Assembly: GCA_965248995.1 (NCBI GenBank)
Contig: CBDFKY010000016.1
Span: 124,001 to 188,000, forward strand
Direction: 5' to 3'
From: CBDFKY01 sp965248995
GTDB taxonomy: Bacteria; Pseudomonadota; Alphaproteobacteria; Rickettsiales; UBA998
DNA length: 64,000 nucleotides
A program made the translations under genes and the position numbers. Below the pieces are notes generated by a model. The model was not told the origin of the DNA and ran no database searches. It was given only the letters and a program-made list of their open reading frames with translations. Position 1 is the first letter of the stretch, and each line of letters begins with the position of its first letter. Of this stretch, positions 42,741-51,487 are shown one piece after another.

Positions 42741-43859
42741 TCACGCTTCCATGGATTCGAGCTGCATGCCATAAGCGTTACGCGCTTCGTCAAAAAAATT
42801 CTCCAATATATCCCACTCTCCCTGCTTGAGAACGAGCAGAAATGTCCGCAGCGTCGTTTCCGTTGCTTCCAGTAACGCGATCACATCATTGGTATGAGCG
42901 GAAATTAGCGCCAGATCCTCTTCGGGCGGGGTCAAGGCAGGATGCGTCATATCGGCGAAACCGGAACCCGCGTAAGCGCTCAAGCGCATGTCTGAGCGCT
43001 TTTCTTCCATTGTCACCACGCTGATAAGGCTGGAAGCGATGATACGAGGGAGCAGTTGCTCGGCGCGTTCGCGATGAATGGGGTGTTGGGGCTGTAACTC
43101 GCCTGCCCGCAGTTCTCCCATGATATGGCCCAGGACATGGAGCAAATGTTCCGCCGCTTCGATAATGAAAGGATTATGCTGAAATATACTGACCCATAAG
43201 CCAGGGAGAGAGCCGTTCAGACGAAGAAACTTCAGGTAGGATTCCGTAGCTTGTTCTGGGCTTAAGGTCGCTTTCCCAAGAGCATAGGCGAGGAATTGCG
43301 GCAGGTGCGACACGTAGGCATAAATACGGTCATGTAAAGCCGCACCTAGCCGTTTCGGATGCGTTCCAAGCAGTTCCCAGAACGTCTCCGCCGCCAGAAT
43401 GTCCGTCTCCGGAGTATCTTCATGCGGGGTAAGAATCACCCGTTTACCGGCAAATAACCCGGCCGTGCTGAATGCCGCGCCGGAGAATTCACTGCCGGCG
43501 ATGGGGTGCGCCGCTACGAAATGAGGCAGGGCGCTGAAACAGTCGTTCGCATAATGCTTGACCGAACCGGTATCCATGATGAGACGGACGTTCGCCAGAC
43601 CATATCCGCCCAGTGTTTTTACAATTCCCCCCCAGCTATGAGGTGGCGTGGCGATAATGATGACGGACGCCTGCGCCATCACCTCCGATGTCATTTCGGC
43701 ATATGTCCTATCGACCGCGCTTGCCTCGCTGAGCACTGCGCGGGCTTCCGGTGAAGCGTCAACCCCGATGATAATTATATCAGGGTTTTGAATCTTCAGC
43801 GCTTTTGCCAGCGACCCGCCGATCAGACCCAGACCAATGATTGCAATCTGTTCGTTCAT
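42741..43859 (-). CDS. tyrA: Prephenate/arogenate dehydrogenase (TyrA-type)
   Basis: Oxidative decarboxylation towards tyrosine. The NAD(P) site IIGLGLIGGSLAKALK is at residues 7-22; D-T-G-S-V-K near 98; the catalytic-region H in F-V-A-A-H-P-I-A-G-S-E-F-S-G near 118; and V-I-L-T-P-H follows. At 372 aa it is longer than the usual 290-310: the extra 60 or so residues form a helical C-terminal tail (D-L-A-L-I-S-A-H-T-N-D-V and after) without an ACT motif. Its start overlaps the hisC stop by four bases (ATGA). slt, hisC and tyrA run in that order as one unit. Confidence 0.9.
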   Translation of the reverse strand: MNEQIAIIGLGLIGGSLAKALKIQNPDIIIIGVDASPEARAVLSEASAVDRTYAEMTSEVMAQASVIIIATPPHSWGGIVKTLGGYGLANVRLIMDTGSVKHYANDCFSALPHFVAAHPIAGSEFSGAAFSTAGLFAGKRVILTPHEDTPETDILAAETFWELLGTHPKRLGAALHDRIYAYVSHLPQFLAYALGKATLSPEQATESYLKFLRLNGSLPGLWVSIFQHNPFIIEAAEHLLHVLGHIMGELRAGELQPQHPIHRERAEQLLPRIIASSLISVVTMEEKRSDMRLSAYAGSGFADMTHPALTPPEEDLALISAHTNDVIALLEATETTLRTFLLVLKQGEWDILENFFDEARNAYGMQLESMEA

Positions 43860-44941
43860 GAAAGCAATGATTCAACGGCCGTTACGAGCAGGGTGATCTG
43901 TTCAGGCGTCCCCACCGTGACGCGCAGGCAGTTCGGCAACTTATAACTCGTCACGTCGCGGATGAAGATGTGCTGCGCTTCCAGTGCGGCCACCACTTGC
44001 TTGGCTTTTTCGGGTGAACCGAAATCCACCAGCACGAAATTACCTTCGGAATCGTAAACCTTCAGGCTGAGTGAACGGAATGACGCGACAAGTGAATGCT
44101 TGCCCTGCAGGTTCAGTTGATACTGCCCGGCCAGCCATTCCTTATCATTCAGTGCCGCCAGTCCCGCCGCCTGCGCGGCGCCGTTGACATTGAACGGGCT
44201 TTTGATACGGCTCACCGCATTGATGATCGCCGGATCGGCCAGCATCCACCCCAAGCGCAGCAAGGGCAGACCGTACAGCTTGGAGAACGTGCGCAGCATG
44301 ACGGTATTGTCCGTCGTGCCGGCGAGGGTAAGACCGGAATCATAATCCCCCGCTTCGGCGCATTCCGCATATGCTCCATCCACCGCCAGCAGGATGTGAG
44401 GTGGCAGCCGGTCGCGTAAGCCCTGAAGTTCCGCCTGCGTTACGTAACTGCCGGTAGGGTTGTTGGGATTGGCGATAAATACGATTTTCGTACGTTCCGT
44501 AACTGCTGCCAGAAGTGCCGGAATATCGGCTTTCAGATTGGTCTCCATCGCTTCGACGGGAGTCGCCCCCGCGCTCAGGGTATACACTTTATACATCAGG
44601 AACGCGTGTTCCGTGAACAGCACTTCATCCCCCGCACCGGCATAGGCATGGATGAGCAGCCCGATCAGTTCGTCCGATCCTGCGCCGCAAAGGATATGAG
44701 CGGAAGTTACACCATTCATGTCGGCAAGTTTTTCTCTTAAGCCCAGACAGCTGCTTTCAGGATAGCGGTGCAAGGTTGAAGCCGCGTCAAGATACGCCGC
44801 CTGCGCTTTCGGGCTGCAGCCGTAAGGATTTTCGTTCGATGACAGTTTAACCGGAGTCACGCCGGGAATACGCGATGTTTTACCTGCCTTATAAGGGGAA
44901 ATGGCGGCGAGATGAGGTTTAGGCTGCGGTGATGCGTTCAT
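43856..44941 (-). CDS. hisC: Histidinol-phosphate aminotransferase (HisC-like)
   Basis: Class II PLP-dependent aminotransferase of 361 aa acting in histidine synthesis; in alphaproteobacteria the copy next to tyrA often also serves aromatic amino acids. Readable landmarks: K-L-S-S-N-E-N-P-Y-G-C-S-P near residue 33, CGAGSDELIGLLIHAYAG, FIANPNNPTGSYV near 158, V-D-G-A-Y-A-E-C-A, and the PLP-lysine region R-T-F-S-K-L-Y-G-L-P-L-L-R-L-G-W near 218. Four-base ATGA overlaps with both slt upstream and tyrA downstream support coupled translation and a role in tyrosine/phenylalanine supply. Substrate cannot be decided by sequence alone. Confidence 0.92.
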   Translation of the reverse strand: MNASPQPKPHLAAISPYKAGKTSRIPGVTPVKLSSNENPYGCSPKAQAAYLDAASTLHRYPESSCLGLREKLADMNGVTSAHILCGAGSDELIGLLIHAYAGAGDEVLFTEHAFLMYKVYTLSAGATPVEAMETNLKADIPALLAAVTERTKIVFIANPNNPTGSYVTQAELQGLRDRLPPHILLAVDGAYAECAEAGDYDSGLTLAGTTDNTVMLRTFSKLYGLPLLRLGWMLADPAIINAVSRIKSPFNVNGAAQAAGLAALNDKEWLAGQYQLNLQGKHSLVASFRSLSLKVYDSEGNFVLVDFGSPEKAKQVVAALEAQHIFIRDVTSYKLPNCLRVTVGTPEQITLLVTAVESLLS

Positions 44942-46890
44942 GGGTGTGTTCCTTCGGATGATGTCACGGTCAGTGCCTGCTCGGCCTGCAATTTTGCCTT
45001 ACCGCCGCTCAACAGGTAGCGGTAGACCTGATAGTTCTCCAGCACGCGCTGTACGTAATTGCGCGTTTCGCCGTAAGGAATCATTTCCGTCCATTGAATC
45101 GTCTGCCGGTAATCAGGGCCGAGCGCCCCGAAACGCTCCAGCCAGCGGTCCGGCTTGGAAGGTCCCGCATTGTAGGAAGCGATGGCCAGTACGTTGGAAC
45201 CGCGGAAACGCTCCAGCAGGCCGTGCATGTAATGTCCGCCAAGCATCAGGTTGTAATGGCTTTGGTAGAGACTCAGGACGTCATAGACCAGCCCGTGCGA
45301 CTTGGCGACCAGCCGTGCCGTGACGGGCAGCAGCTGCATCAGTCCGCGCGCGTCGGCAGGGCTGCGGGCGCGCGCGTCGAAACGGCTTTCCTGCCGGGCG
45401 ATGGCGAGTGCGAACGCGGGATCGATCGTCAGGTCTTTCGGGGTGGCGATCACCGGATAGAGTTCGGACAGGTAGATCCCCTTGTTCTGCACTTCGCGGG
45501 CGATATTGATGCTGAGCGCGTCTTTGCCGAGCGAATGCGCCAGCGCCGCCATGCGTGCGCCATATTCCGGCGCATGGTTACGCATCACGGAGTGGGCGAT
45601 CAACGGCCAGAGCAGTTGTTCGTTGCCTGAGGCCGCGAAATTTTTCAGCTGCCCGGCCAGCGGCGTTTTCGCGACGAACTGTTTCAACTGGGCAGTGGAA
45701 GGTGGTATCGTTTTAGGCAAGGGCAAAGGGGTGTTCGGGAAAAGATGCTGATGCGCCAGCTGTCCGTAAAACGTCGTGGGAAACAGCGCCGCTTTTCTAA
45801 ACCAGACGTCGGCCTCCTTTTTCTTGCCCGTATCCTCCAGCGCTCTTCCGGCCCAGTACGCACCGCGAGAACGGCTGATGGGCAGTTTTGCGGAAGCGTA
45901 CACGTTTTCAAATGCGGTACCGGCCTGGGACGGCTGTTTCAAAAACGCATAATACAGCCAGCCGCGCATCCATTCCGCTTCCACGCGCTGCAAAGGATTG
46001 ATCTGGCTGTGTTTATCCAACATGATCCGGGCGCTTCGGTAATCCTTCGCTTCGATCGACTCACGAATGGCGCGGCTCTGGTAGTTCCACCAGTGATGTG
46101 CGTGCGGCAAGGTGCGTGGCGCGGCAAGCAGCAGCGCTTTCACTCCGTCATAATCCGCTTTGGCGGCCCGGTACCGTACCCTTTCATAGATCAATCCGGG
46201 ATTGTTCAGCATCGCGACCGGCACCGACGCCACCAGTGTCGGCGCTTTGGGCCTGCCCTCGCGCAGTGACATACGCGCCCGTGACAACAGCTGCACGGCG
46301 GGAGAAACGTAAGGCATCAGCCGTTCCGCCGCATTGATATGACCGGACCATAACAGATGATCCATCCGCTGTTCCTGCAGACTCATGGGGAGTGAGGACC
46401 GGTAACGCGACAGGATCATCTCCTCTTCCCGCGGGGAAAACTGCCCCTCGATCCAGTAAGTCTGCAGTTTTTCCTGTGTCATGGTGCCGGAAGCGATCCC
46501 GTATAAGAGTGCTGCCCTGCTGCTGCGCGGAGGATGTTTGGCAAACCACTGCATGACCGATGCGGGAGAAGGGTCCGTGTTCAGGAACGCCATTTCCATC
46601 CGTTCTTTCAGCAGCGCCTGATGAGGCCAGCCCTGATGGCCACTCAAAAACCGCTCGTACTCCTCGTAAGGGGCGATAGTCGTGCTGCGGACCAGATAAT
46701 ACCACGTCGCCAGTGCACGAACGAAGGGGTCGCCACCGCGTACGGAAAAATGGTACGCCTCCTCCCATCGTCCCGCCGAGAGCGTATCCAGCAGACGATC
46801 CTGCGTGATGGCCGCATCCGCCCTTGCGGAATACATAAGGGGTAACAGGCAGGCTAACAGAAACAGAAAAGGACGAAACATCATGGTCAA
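44938..46890 (-). CDS. slt: Soluble lytic murein transglycosylase
   Basis: Periplasmic peptidoglycan-cleaving enzyme, 650 aa. Starts with a signal peptide (MTMMFRPFLFLLACLLPLMY, cleavage after A-R-A-D-A). Residues 30-460 are the helical superhelix typical of Slt70 (R-S-R-G-A-Y-W-A-G-R-A and Y-G-Q-L-A-H-Q near 370-410). The C-terminal catalytic domain has A-R-Q-E-S-R-F-D near residue 487 with the catalytic Glu, then SPADARGLMQLLP, NLMLGGHYM and A-I-A-S-Y-N-A-G-P, the lysozyme-like motifs. Its stop overlaps hisC by four bases, an unusual operon partnership of cell-wall turnover with amino-acid synthesis. Confidence 0.94.
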   Translation of the reverse strand: MTMMFRPFLFLLACLLPLMYSARADAAITQDRLLDTLSAGRWEEAYHFSVRGGDPFVRALATWYYLVRSTTIAPYEEYERFLSGHQGWPHQALLKERMEMAFLNTDPSPASVMQWFAKHPPRSSRAALLYGIASGTMTQEKLQTYWIEGQFSPREEEMILSRYRSSLPMSLQEQRMDHLLWSGHINAAERLMPYVSPAVQLLSRARMSLREGRPKAPTLVASVPVAMLNNPGLIYERVRYRAAKADYDGVKALLLAAPRTLPHAHHWWNYQSRAIRESIEAKDYRSARIMLDKHSQINPLQRVEAEWMRGWLYYAFLKQPSQAGTAFENVYASAKLPISRSRGAYWAGRALEDTGKKKEADVWFRKAALFPTTFYGQLAHQHLFPNTPLPLPKTIPPSTAQLKQFVAKTPLAGQLKNFAASGNEQLLWPLIAHSVMRNHAPEYGARMAALAHSLGKDALSINIAREVQNKGIYLSELYPVIATPKDLTIDPAFALAIARQESRFDARARSPADARGLMQLLPVTARLVAKSHGLVYDVLSLYQSHYNLMLGGHYMHGLLERFRGSNVLAIASYNAGPSKPDRWLERFGALGPDYRQTIQWTEMIPYGETRNYVQRVLENYQVYRYLLSGGKAKLQAEQALTVTSSEGTHP

Positions 46891-47017
46891 CTGTACATAC
46901 CAGCCAACTCTTCGCTAATCCATCAGGAAAATAGGATGATTGTCATGTGTTTGTAACAGCGGTATGCTAAATTAGGTTATAATGAATCACATGTCTCAGG
47001 TCTTTTGAAGGAAAACC

Positions 47018-47920
47018 ATGGCAGAACTTCCCGCATCCGAACAGATTATCGACGTGCAAGCGACACCCGTGGCTGAAGATCCCGCGCAGGTTTTTGCGGC
47101 GAACGCTCAGGCGAGCGCCCAGAAAGCCGCGGTGCTGAAACGGCAGGAAGAGATGACCAATCAGGGAAACGCTGTCGGTGCGACGGCGGCGGTAGCGGTT
47201 GGCGGTGGTTTTGCCTATAAAGCGACGCAAGCGGTTGGAAAGGTGGCAAACCCTGATGCGCTTGCCAAGGACGCATCGGGATTCATTGCTAAACAGGCAG
47301 AAAAAATAGGAAAATCCGGCAACGGTTTTTTCCGAATGTTCAAGCCAGATAAAAATCAGATTGCCGAAAGAGCTCAGAAACTATCGGATAAAGCGATAAA
47401 AGAAGCAGGAAGAAAATTTGGTAAAGATTCCGCTATGACAGCAGAAGTGCGTGAAGCGCTTTCTGGAGTCATGCCTAGAAATGCTCAGGATATCATCAGC
47501 CATTACAATACTGGGGAAGGCGCTCAATCTATTAAACAAGCCGCCGTGGATACGGTCGAAAAAAATCCTGAATGGCTGAAAAAAGCCGCTACTACAGGAA
47601 AGGAGTTGTGGGGGCGTATACCCGGAAAACCGGTAGTTATAGGAACAGCTATCGTTGGGGGCGCCCTTCTGGGCCATGCGGCTTATAAGAAAGCCCATGA
47701 AGGCGGACAGCAGCAATCCGATATGCTTAAACAGCAGATCGCGGTGGCGGAAGCCGAAGCGGCGCAATATGGTCAGAAAGCCGAACAGGCGCGCCAGTGG
47801 CAGCAGACCGTGGGTCGTGGTGGCGGCTTGAATCCCGTTGAGAGAGGATGGGCGGGTGCACTTACCGAGCAGCGTCAACTCGCAGCGGCGGCAGGTATGA
47901 GCGGTCCTTCAGCCGCTTAG
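47018..47920 (+). CDS. Ala-rich protein of unknown function with hydrophobic segments
   Basis: A 300-residue protein not recognised as a known family. It has an acidic N-terminus, a region with Gln/Ala repeats, a short hydrophobic stretch (GATAAVAVGGGFAYKA, residues about 53-68), a Lys-rich helical middle, a second hydrophobic stretch (VVIGTAIVGGALLGHAAYKK, about 207-226), and an Ala/Gln coiled-coil C-terminus ending in S-G-P-S-A-A. It lacks a signal peptide. A good Shine-Dalgarno (GAAGGA, 6 nt) precedes the ATG, and TATAAT lies at 46978-46983. Base composition of the middle third is somewhat richer in A than the flanks. The layout could suit a secreted effector or a membrane-associated protein, but nothing proves either. 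Confidence 0.7.
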   Translation: MAELPASEQIIDVQATPVAEDPAQVFAANAQASAQKAAVLKRQEEMTNQGNAVGATAAVAVGGGFAYKATQAVGKVANPDALAKDASGFIAKQAEKIGKSGNGFFRMFKPDKNQIAERAQKLSDKAIKEAGRKFGKDSAMTAEVREALSGVMPRNAQDIISHYNTGEGAQSIKQAAVDTVEKNPEWLKKAATTGKELWGRIPGKPVVIGTAIVGGALLGHAAYKKAHEGGQQQSDMLKQQIAVAEAEAAQYGQKAEQARQWQQTVGRGGGLNPVERGWAGALTEQRQLAAAAGMSGPSAA

Positions 47921-47948
47921 ATCGGGAAGGTTGCACCCCTGCGGAACG

Positions 47949-48863
47949 TTATCGCGGTTGACGCGTCCGTCTTAAACTGACCAGAATACCGCCGATAATA
48001 AAAAACGCGCCGATGAACGTAGCGAAGGCGACCGGCTCCCCGAAGACGATCCATCCCAGCAGGGAAGACCAGATCAGGTTCAAAAACATCAATGGCTGGG
48101 CGGTGGTCAATTTGATGCGCTTCAAACCGCTGCCAACGCAGAACTGCACGGTACCCGCCATCACCGCCAGCAAGGCCAGATAAGGAAGGTGGTTCACAGC
48201 CGGCGTCTGCCAGTGAGTGATCGCAAGAGGCGTGGTGATGCAGGCCATCAACGACAGTGTCAAAAACGCGATACGCTGGGGCGGTTCCTCATGTGTCGCC
48301 ATGGTGCGGATACACACGCCGCAGAACGCAAAGCATACCGAAGCCAGCAGCGGCAGGATCACTTCTTTCGGAAGGGAGTAGGTATCCGGATGGGCGACGA
48401 TCAGGATACCGACGAAGCCCAGAAACAGTCCGAGCCATTTATGGAGCGTCATCACTTCACCTAAAAACCATACGGCGGCGACGGAGCCGATGATCGGGAT
48501 GGTGAACATCAACGTAGTGAACATGGCGAGCGGCAGGGAATGCGATTGCAGCGCATAGAACGACAGGGTGAATCCGGTGACTTCCAGTGCGGAACGCAGG
48601 AGATAAAGCCGGGGAACAGGGGTACGGCATAGTTTCACGTTGCGCATCATGACCGGCAGGTACATGGTCGCGCCCATGATGCTGTAGAAAAATACCAGCT
48701 GCATGGGATGATATCCGAAAGTGCCGCTCAATAAACGGACCAGGCTGTTGATCAGGACGGAAAACAGCCCGGAGGCCATGAACCACAGAATACCTTGGTT
48801 GCGGGAAGAAGAGGAAGACGGGAGCGGCGGCTGCAACAAAAGACTGGATTTTTCTTCGTTCAT
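47949..48863 (-). CDS. EamA/DMT-superfamily permease
   Basis: Ten-helix drug/metabolite transporter, 304 aa, with the two repeated EamA halves: helices from residue 25 to 140 and 155 to 300, each closing with the family pattern (F-L-G-E-V-M-T-L-H-K-W-L-G-L-F-L-G-F-V-G and V-F-G-E-P-V-A-F-A-T-F-I-G). It resembles the S-adenosylmethionine/amino-acid exporter group of Rickettsiales and other alphaproteobacteria, but substrate cannot be assigned. The ATG at 48863 (MNEEKSSLLLQPPLP) is preferred over a start 11 codons upstream. Divergent from fumC, with 49 bases between. Confidence 0.88.
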   Translation of the reverse strand: MNEEKSSLLLQPPLPSSSSSRNQGILWFMASGLFSVLINSLVRLLSGTFGYHPMQLVFFYSIMGATMYLPVMMRNVKLCRTPVPRLYLLRSALEVTGFTLSFYALQSHSLPLAMFTTLMFTIPIIGSVAAVWFLGEVMTLHKWLGLFLGFVGILIVAHPDTYSLPKEVILPLLASVCFAFCGVCIRTMATHEEPPQRIAFLTLSLMACITTPLAITHWQTPAVNHLPYLALLAVMAGTVQFCVGSGLKRIKLTTAQPLMFLNLIWSSLLGWIVFGEPVAFATFIGAFFIIGGILVSLRRTRQPR

Positions 48864-48912
48864 TTGTTCATATGGGTTCTGGCGACCACTAATCAATCAG
48901 GAGGACCCCGCC

Positions 48913-50346
48913 ATGTCAACCGCTATACGCAAAGAAATCTCCTCTGAAGGGCGGACCCGCCAGGAGACGGATACGTTCGGTATGCTGGAAGTACCGGCCG
49001 ACCGCTATTATGGGGCGCAGACGGCGCGTTCGCTGATCAATTTCGATATCAGCACGGAAACGATGCCGGTTCCCCTTATACGGGCACTGGGAATATTGAA
49101 ACGCGCTGCGGCCACCACGAACGTGGCGCTCGGTGAACTGGATCGTTCTCTGGGCGAGACAATCGTAAAGGCGGCAAGGGAAGTGCAGGAAGGAAAATGG
49201 GATGACCATTTTCCCTTAAGGATCTGGCAGACGGGGTCGGGCACGCAGACCAACATGAATGCCAACGAGGTGATTTCCAACCGTGCTATCGAGCTGCTAG
49301 GTGGGGAGATGGGCAGTAAGAAGCCGGTCCATCCGAATGACCACGTCAATATGGGTCAATCCTCCAACGATAGTTTCCCGACCGCCATGCATATCGCGGC
49401 GGCGGTGGAGATTCGCGGTTCTCTCGTACCGGCGCTTACGCAATTGCGGGATGCGTTGCAGGAAAAAGCGCAAGCGTTCAAGGATATCATCAAGATCGGA
49501 CGCACCCATCTGCAGGACGCGACGCCGATCACGCTGGGGCAGGAATTTTCCGGTTACGTCGCGCAGCTGGATTATATCCTCCACCCGCTCGGCAACGATC
49601 ATGCCCTGCATGGTATTTTTGAACTGGCACAGGGCGGGACGGCGGTCGGTACGGGCATCAACTGCAAAATCGGTTTCGCGGAACGTTTCGCGGAGGAAGT
49701 GGCGGACCTGACCGGTCTGCCGTTCGTCACCGCGCCAAATAAATTCGCGGCGCTCGCAGGTCACGAAGCGCTGGTGGATATTCACGGGATGCTGAACGTT
49801 CTGGCATGTTCGCTCATGAAAATCGCCAACGACATCCGTCTGATGGGCTCGGGACCACGCTGCGGGATCGGTGAATTGAAACTGCCGGAAAACGAGCCGG
49901 GCTCTTCCATCATGCCCGGCAAGGTGAACCCGACGCAGAGCGAAGCGTTGACCATGATCGCCGCGCAGGTGATGGGCAATCATACCACGGTCACCATCGC
50001 CGCCAGTAACGGACATTTTGAACTGAACGTATTCAAACCGGTCATCATTTTCAACGTACTGCAATCCATCCGCCTGCTGGCCGACGGTGCCCGCAGCTTC
50101 AAGGAAAAATGCGTGGACGGTATTGAGCCGGACATCAAACGGATCGAGCAGCTGCGGGATGAATCGTTAATGCTGGTCACCGCCCTCAATCCGCATATCG
50201 GCTACGACAACGCCGCGAAGATCGCCAAGAACGCGCATAAGAAAGGCACTACGTTGAAAGCGTCCGCGCTGGAACTCGGCCTGCTTACCGAAGCCCAGTT
50301 CGACGAGTGGGTACGGCCCGAATCCATGATCGCACCGCTGGATTGA
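48913..50346 (+). CDS. fumC: Class II fumarate hydratase
   Basis: Iron-independent fumarase of the TCA cycle. Family segments: YYGAQTARSLINFDIS, RIWQTGSGTQTNMNANEVI (residues about 95-113), HPNDHVNMGQSSNDSFPTAM, GRTHLQDATPITLGQEFSGY with the catalytic His, and the signature G-S-S-I-M-P-G-K-V-N-P-T-Q near residue 317, followed by MVTALNPHIGYD-like and SALELGLLTEAQFDEWV. 477 aa. The start is chosen by a strong AGGAGGA 6-7 nt upstream of ATG 48913. thyX follows 4 bases after the stop, on the same strand. Confidence 0.97.
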   Translation: MSTAIRKEISSEGRTRQETDTFGMLEVPADRYYGAQTARSLINFDISTETMPVPLIRALGILKRAAATTNVALGELDRSLGETIVKAAREVQEGKWDDHFPLRIWQTGSGTQTNMNANEVISNRAIELLGGEMGSKKPVHPNDHVNMGQSSNDSFPTAMHIAAAVEIRGSLVPALTQLRDALQEKAQAFKDIIKIGRTHLQDATPITLGQEFSGYVAQLDYILHPLGNDHALHGIFELAQGGTAVGTGINCKIGFAERFAEEVADLTGLPFVTAPNKFAALAGHEALVDIHGMLNVLACSLMKIANDIRLMGSGPRCGIGELKLPENEPGSSIMPGKVNPTQSEALTMIAAQVMGNHTTVTIAASNGHFELNVFKPVIIFNVLQSIRLLADGARSFKEKCVDGIEPDIKRIEQLRDESLMLVTALNPHIGYDNAAKIAKNAHKKGTTLKASALELGLLTEAQFDEWVRPESMIAPLD

Positions 50347-50350
50347 ATAG

Positions 50351-51283
50351 ATGGTTTTGTCACCCGATATATTGAGAGAGATTGAATTACAACGCACGCA
50401 GGCAGAGCCGACACGGCGTTCCGTATCGCCGGAGCTGGAGGCGCTGCTTTATACTGCGTTCCCCGTACTAGATCATGGATTCGTGCGGGTGGTGGATTAT
50501 ATGGGCACCGACAACGCGATCGTGCAGGCGGCCCGGGTTTCGTACGGCGCCGGTACGAAAAAAACCCGTGAGGATGAAGGTTTGATCCGCTACCTGCTGC
50601 GCCATCGCCATACGACGCCGTTCGAGATGTGCGAGATCAAGTTCCATATCAAACTGCCGCTGTTCGTTGCCCGGCAGTGGATCCGCCACCGTACCGCCAA
50701 CGTCAATGAATATTCGGGGCGTTACTCGGTGATGGACAAGGAATTCTACCTGCCGAAACCGGAACATCTGGCGGCGCAGTCCACGCAGAATCATCAGGGC
50801 AGGGGATCGGTACTGACCGGAGAAGAAGCGCACAGAGCGCTGGAGATACTGGAGATGGATGCACGGCAGGCTTACGTTCATTACGAAGAACTGCTCAACG
50901 GCACGGAATCGGGGGAAGTGCATGATGATACCAGGCTGGGACTGGCCCGCGAACTGGCCCGCATGACCTTGCCGGTCAATTATTATACCCAGTGGTACTG
51001 GAAAATCGACCTGCATAACCTCATGCATTTCTTGAGCCTGCGGGCGGATCCTCATGCACAGTATGAGATCAGGGTCTATGCGGAGAAAATGCTGGAAATC
51101 CTTAAAGCGTGGGTACCTCTGACCTACAAGGCATTCATGGATTACCGTATGGGAGCGCTGGAATTTTCTTCTCAGTCCCTAGAAGTCGTACGGCGGAAGT
51201 TACGCGGGGAGGAAGTTACCCAGGAAAATTCCGGAATGTCCAAACGAGAATGGGACCAGTTGATCACTACGCTGGAAGGGTAG
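50351..51283 (+). CDS. thyX: FAD-dependent thymidylate synthase
   Basis: Flavin-dependent dTMP synthase replacing ThyA; uses methylene-THF and NADPH. The ThyX motif R-H-R-T-A-N-V-N-E-Y-S-G-R-Y-S spans residues 112-126, with F-Y-L-P, A-R-x-x-L-P-x-x-Y/N in LARMTLPVNYYTQWYWKID and H-N-L-M-H-F-L-S-L-R adding substrate and flavin contacts. 310 aa, near the usual 250-310 (longer N-terminus, about 40 residues). Located 4 bases after fumC, so probably co-transcribed. No thyA or folate genes are near. Confidence 0.96.
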   Translation: MVLSPDILREIELQRTQAEPTRRSVSPELEALLYTAFPVLDHGFVRVVDYMGTDNAIVQAARVSYGAGTKKTREDEGLIRYLLRHRHTTPFEMCEIKFHIKLPLFVARQWIRHRTANVNEYSGRYSVMDKEFYLPKPEHLAAQSTQNHQGRGSVLTGEEAHRALEILEMDARQAYVHYEELLNGTESGEVHDDTRLGLARELARMTLPVNYYTQWYWKIDLHNLMHFLSLRADPHAQYEIRVYAEKMLEILKAWVPLTYKAFMDYRMGALEFSSQSLEVVRRKLRGEEVTQENSGMSKREWDQLITTLEG

Positions 51284-51292
51284 GGGTCAGGC

Positions 51293-51460
51293 ATGTCCGA
51301 ATCACATGAATCAGGAGAATCGGGTTCGGCGCCACCTGAAGCAGACCAGAGAAAAATACGGCTGCAGCAAACACTGAAACATAACATGCTTCGCCGCCGT
51401 GAAAATAAAAAACCCGGGCTGCATCGGAATAAATCGGAAGAACGGAATCCGGATTCCTGA
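51293..51460 (+). CDS. Small basic protein of unknown function downstream of thyX
   Basis: A 55-residue ORF starts MSESHESGESGSAPPEADQR and continues with a basic helix (K-I-R-L-Q-Q-T-L-K-H-N-M-L-R-R-R-E-N) and a charged tail, ending before convergent tpsA. A Shine-Dalgarno-like AGGGG lies about 7-10 nt before the ATG. An acidic N-terminus followed by L-x-x-N-L-x-R-R-K is typical of short, conserved-but-uncharacterised proteins seen downstream of housekeeping genes in alphaproteobacteria. Coding is plausible; function unknown. Confidence 0.55.
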   Translation: MSESHESGESGSAPPEADQRKIRLQQTLKHNMLRRRENKKPGLHRNKSEERNPDS

Positions 51461-51487
51461 AACCGGGCCACATCCATGAATAACCGC

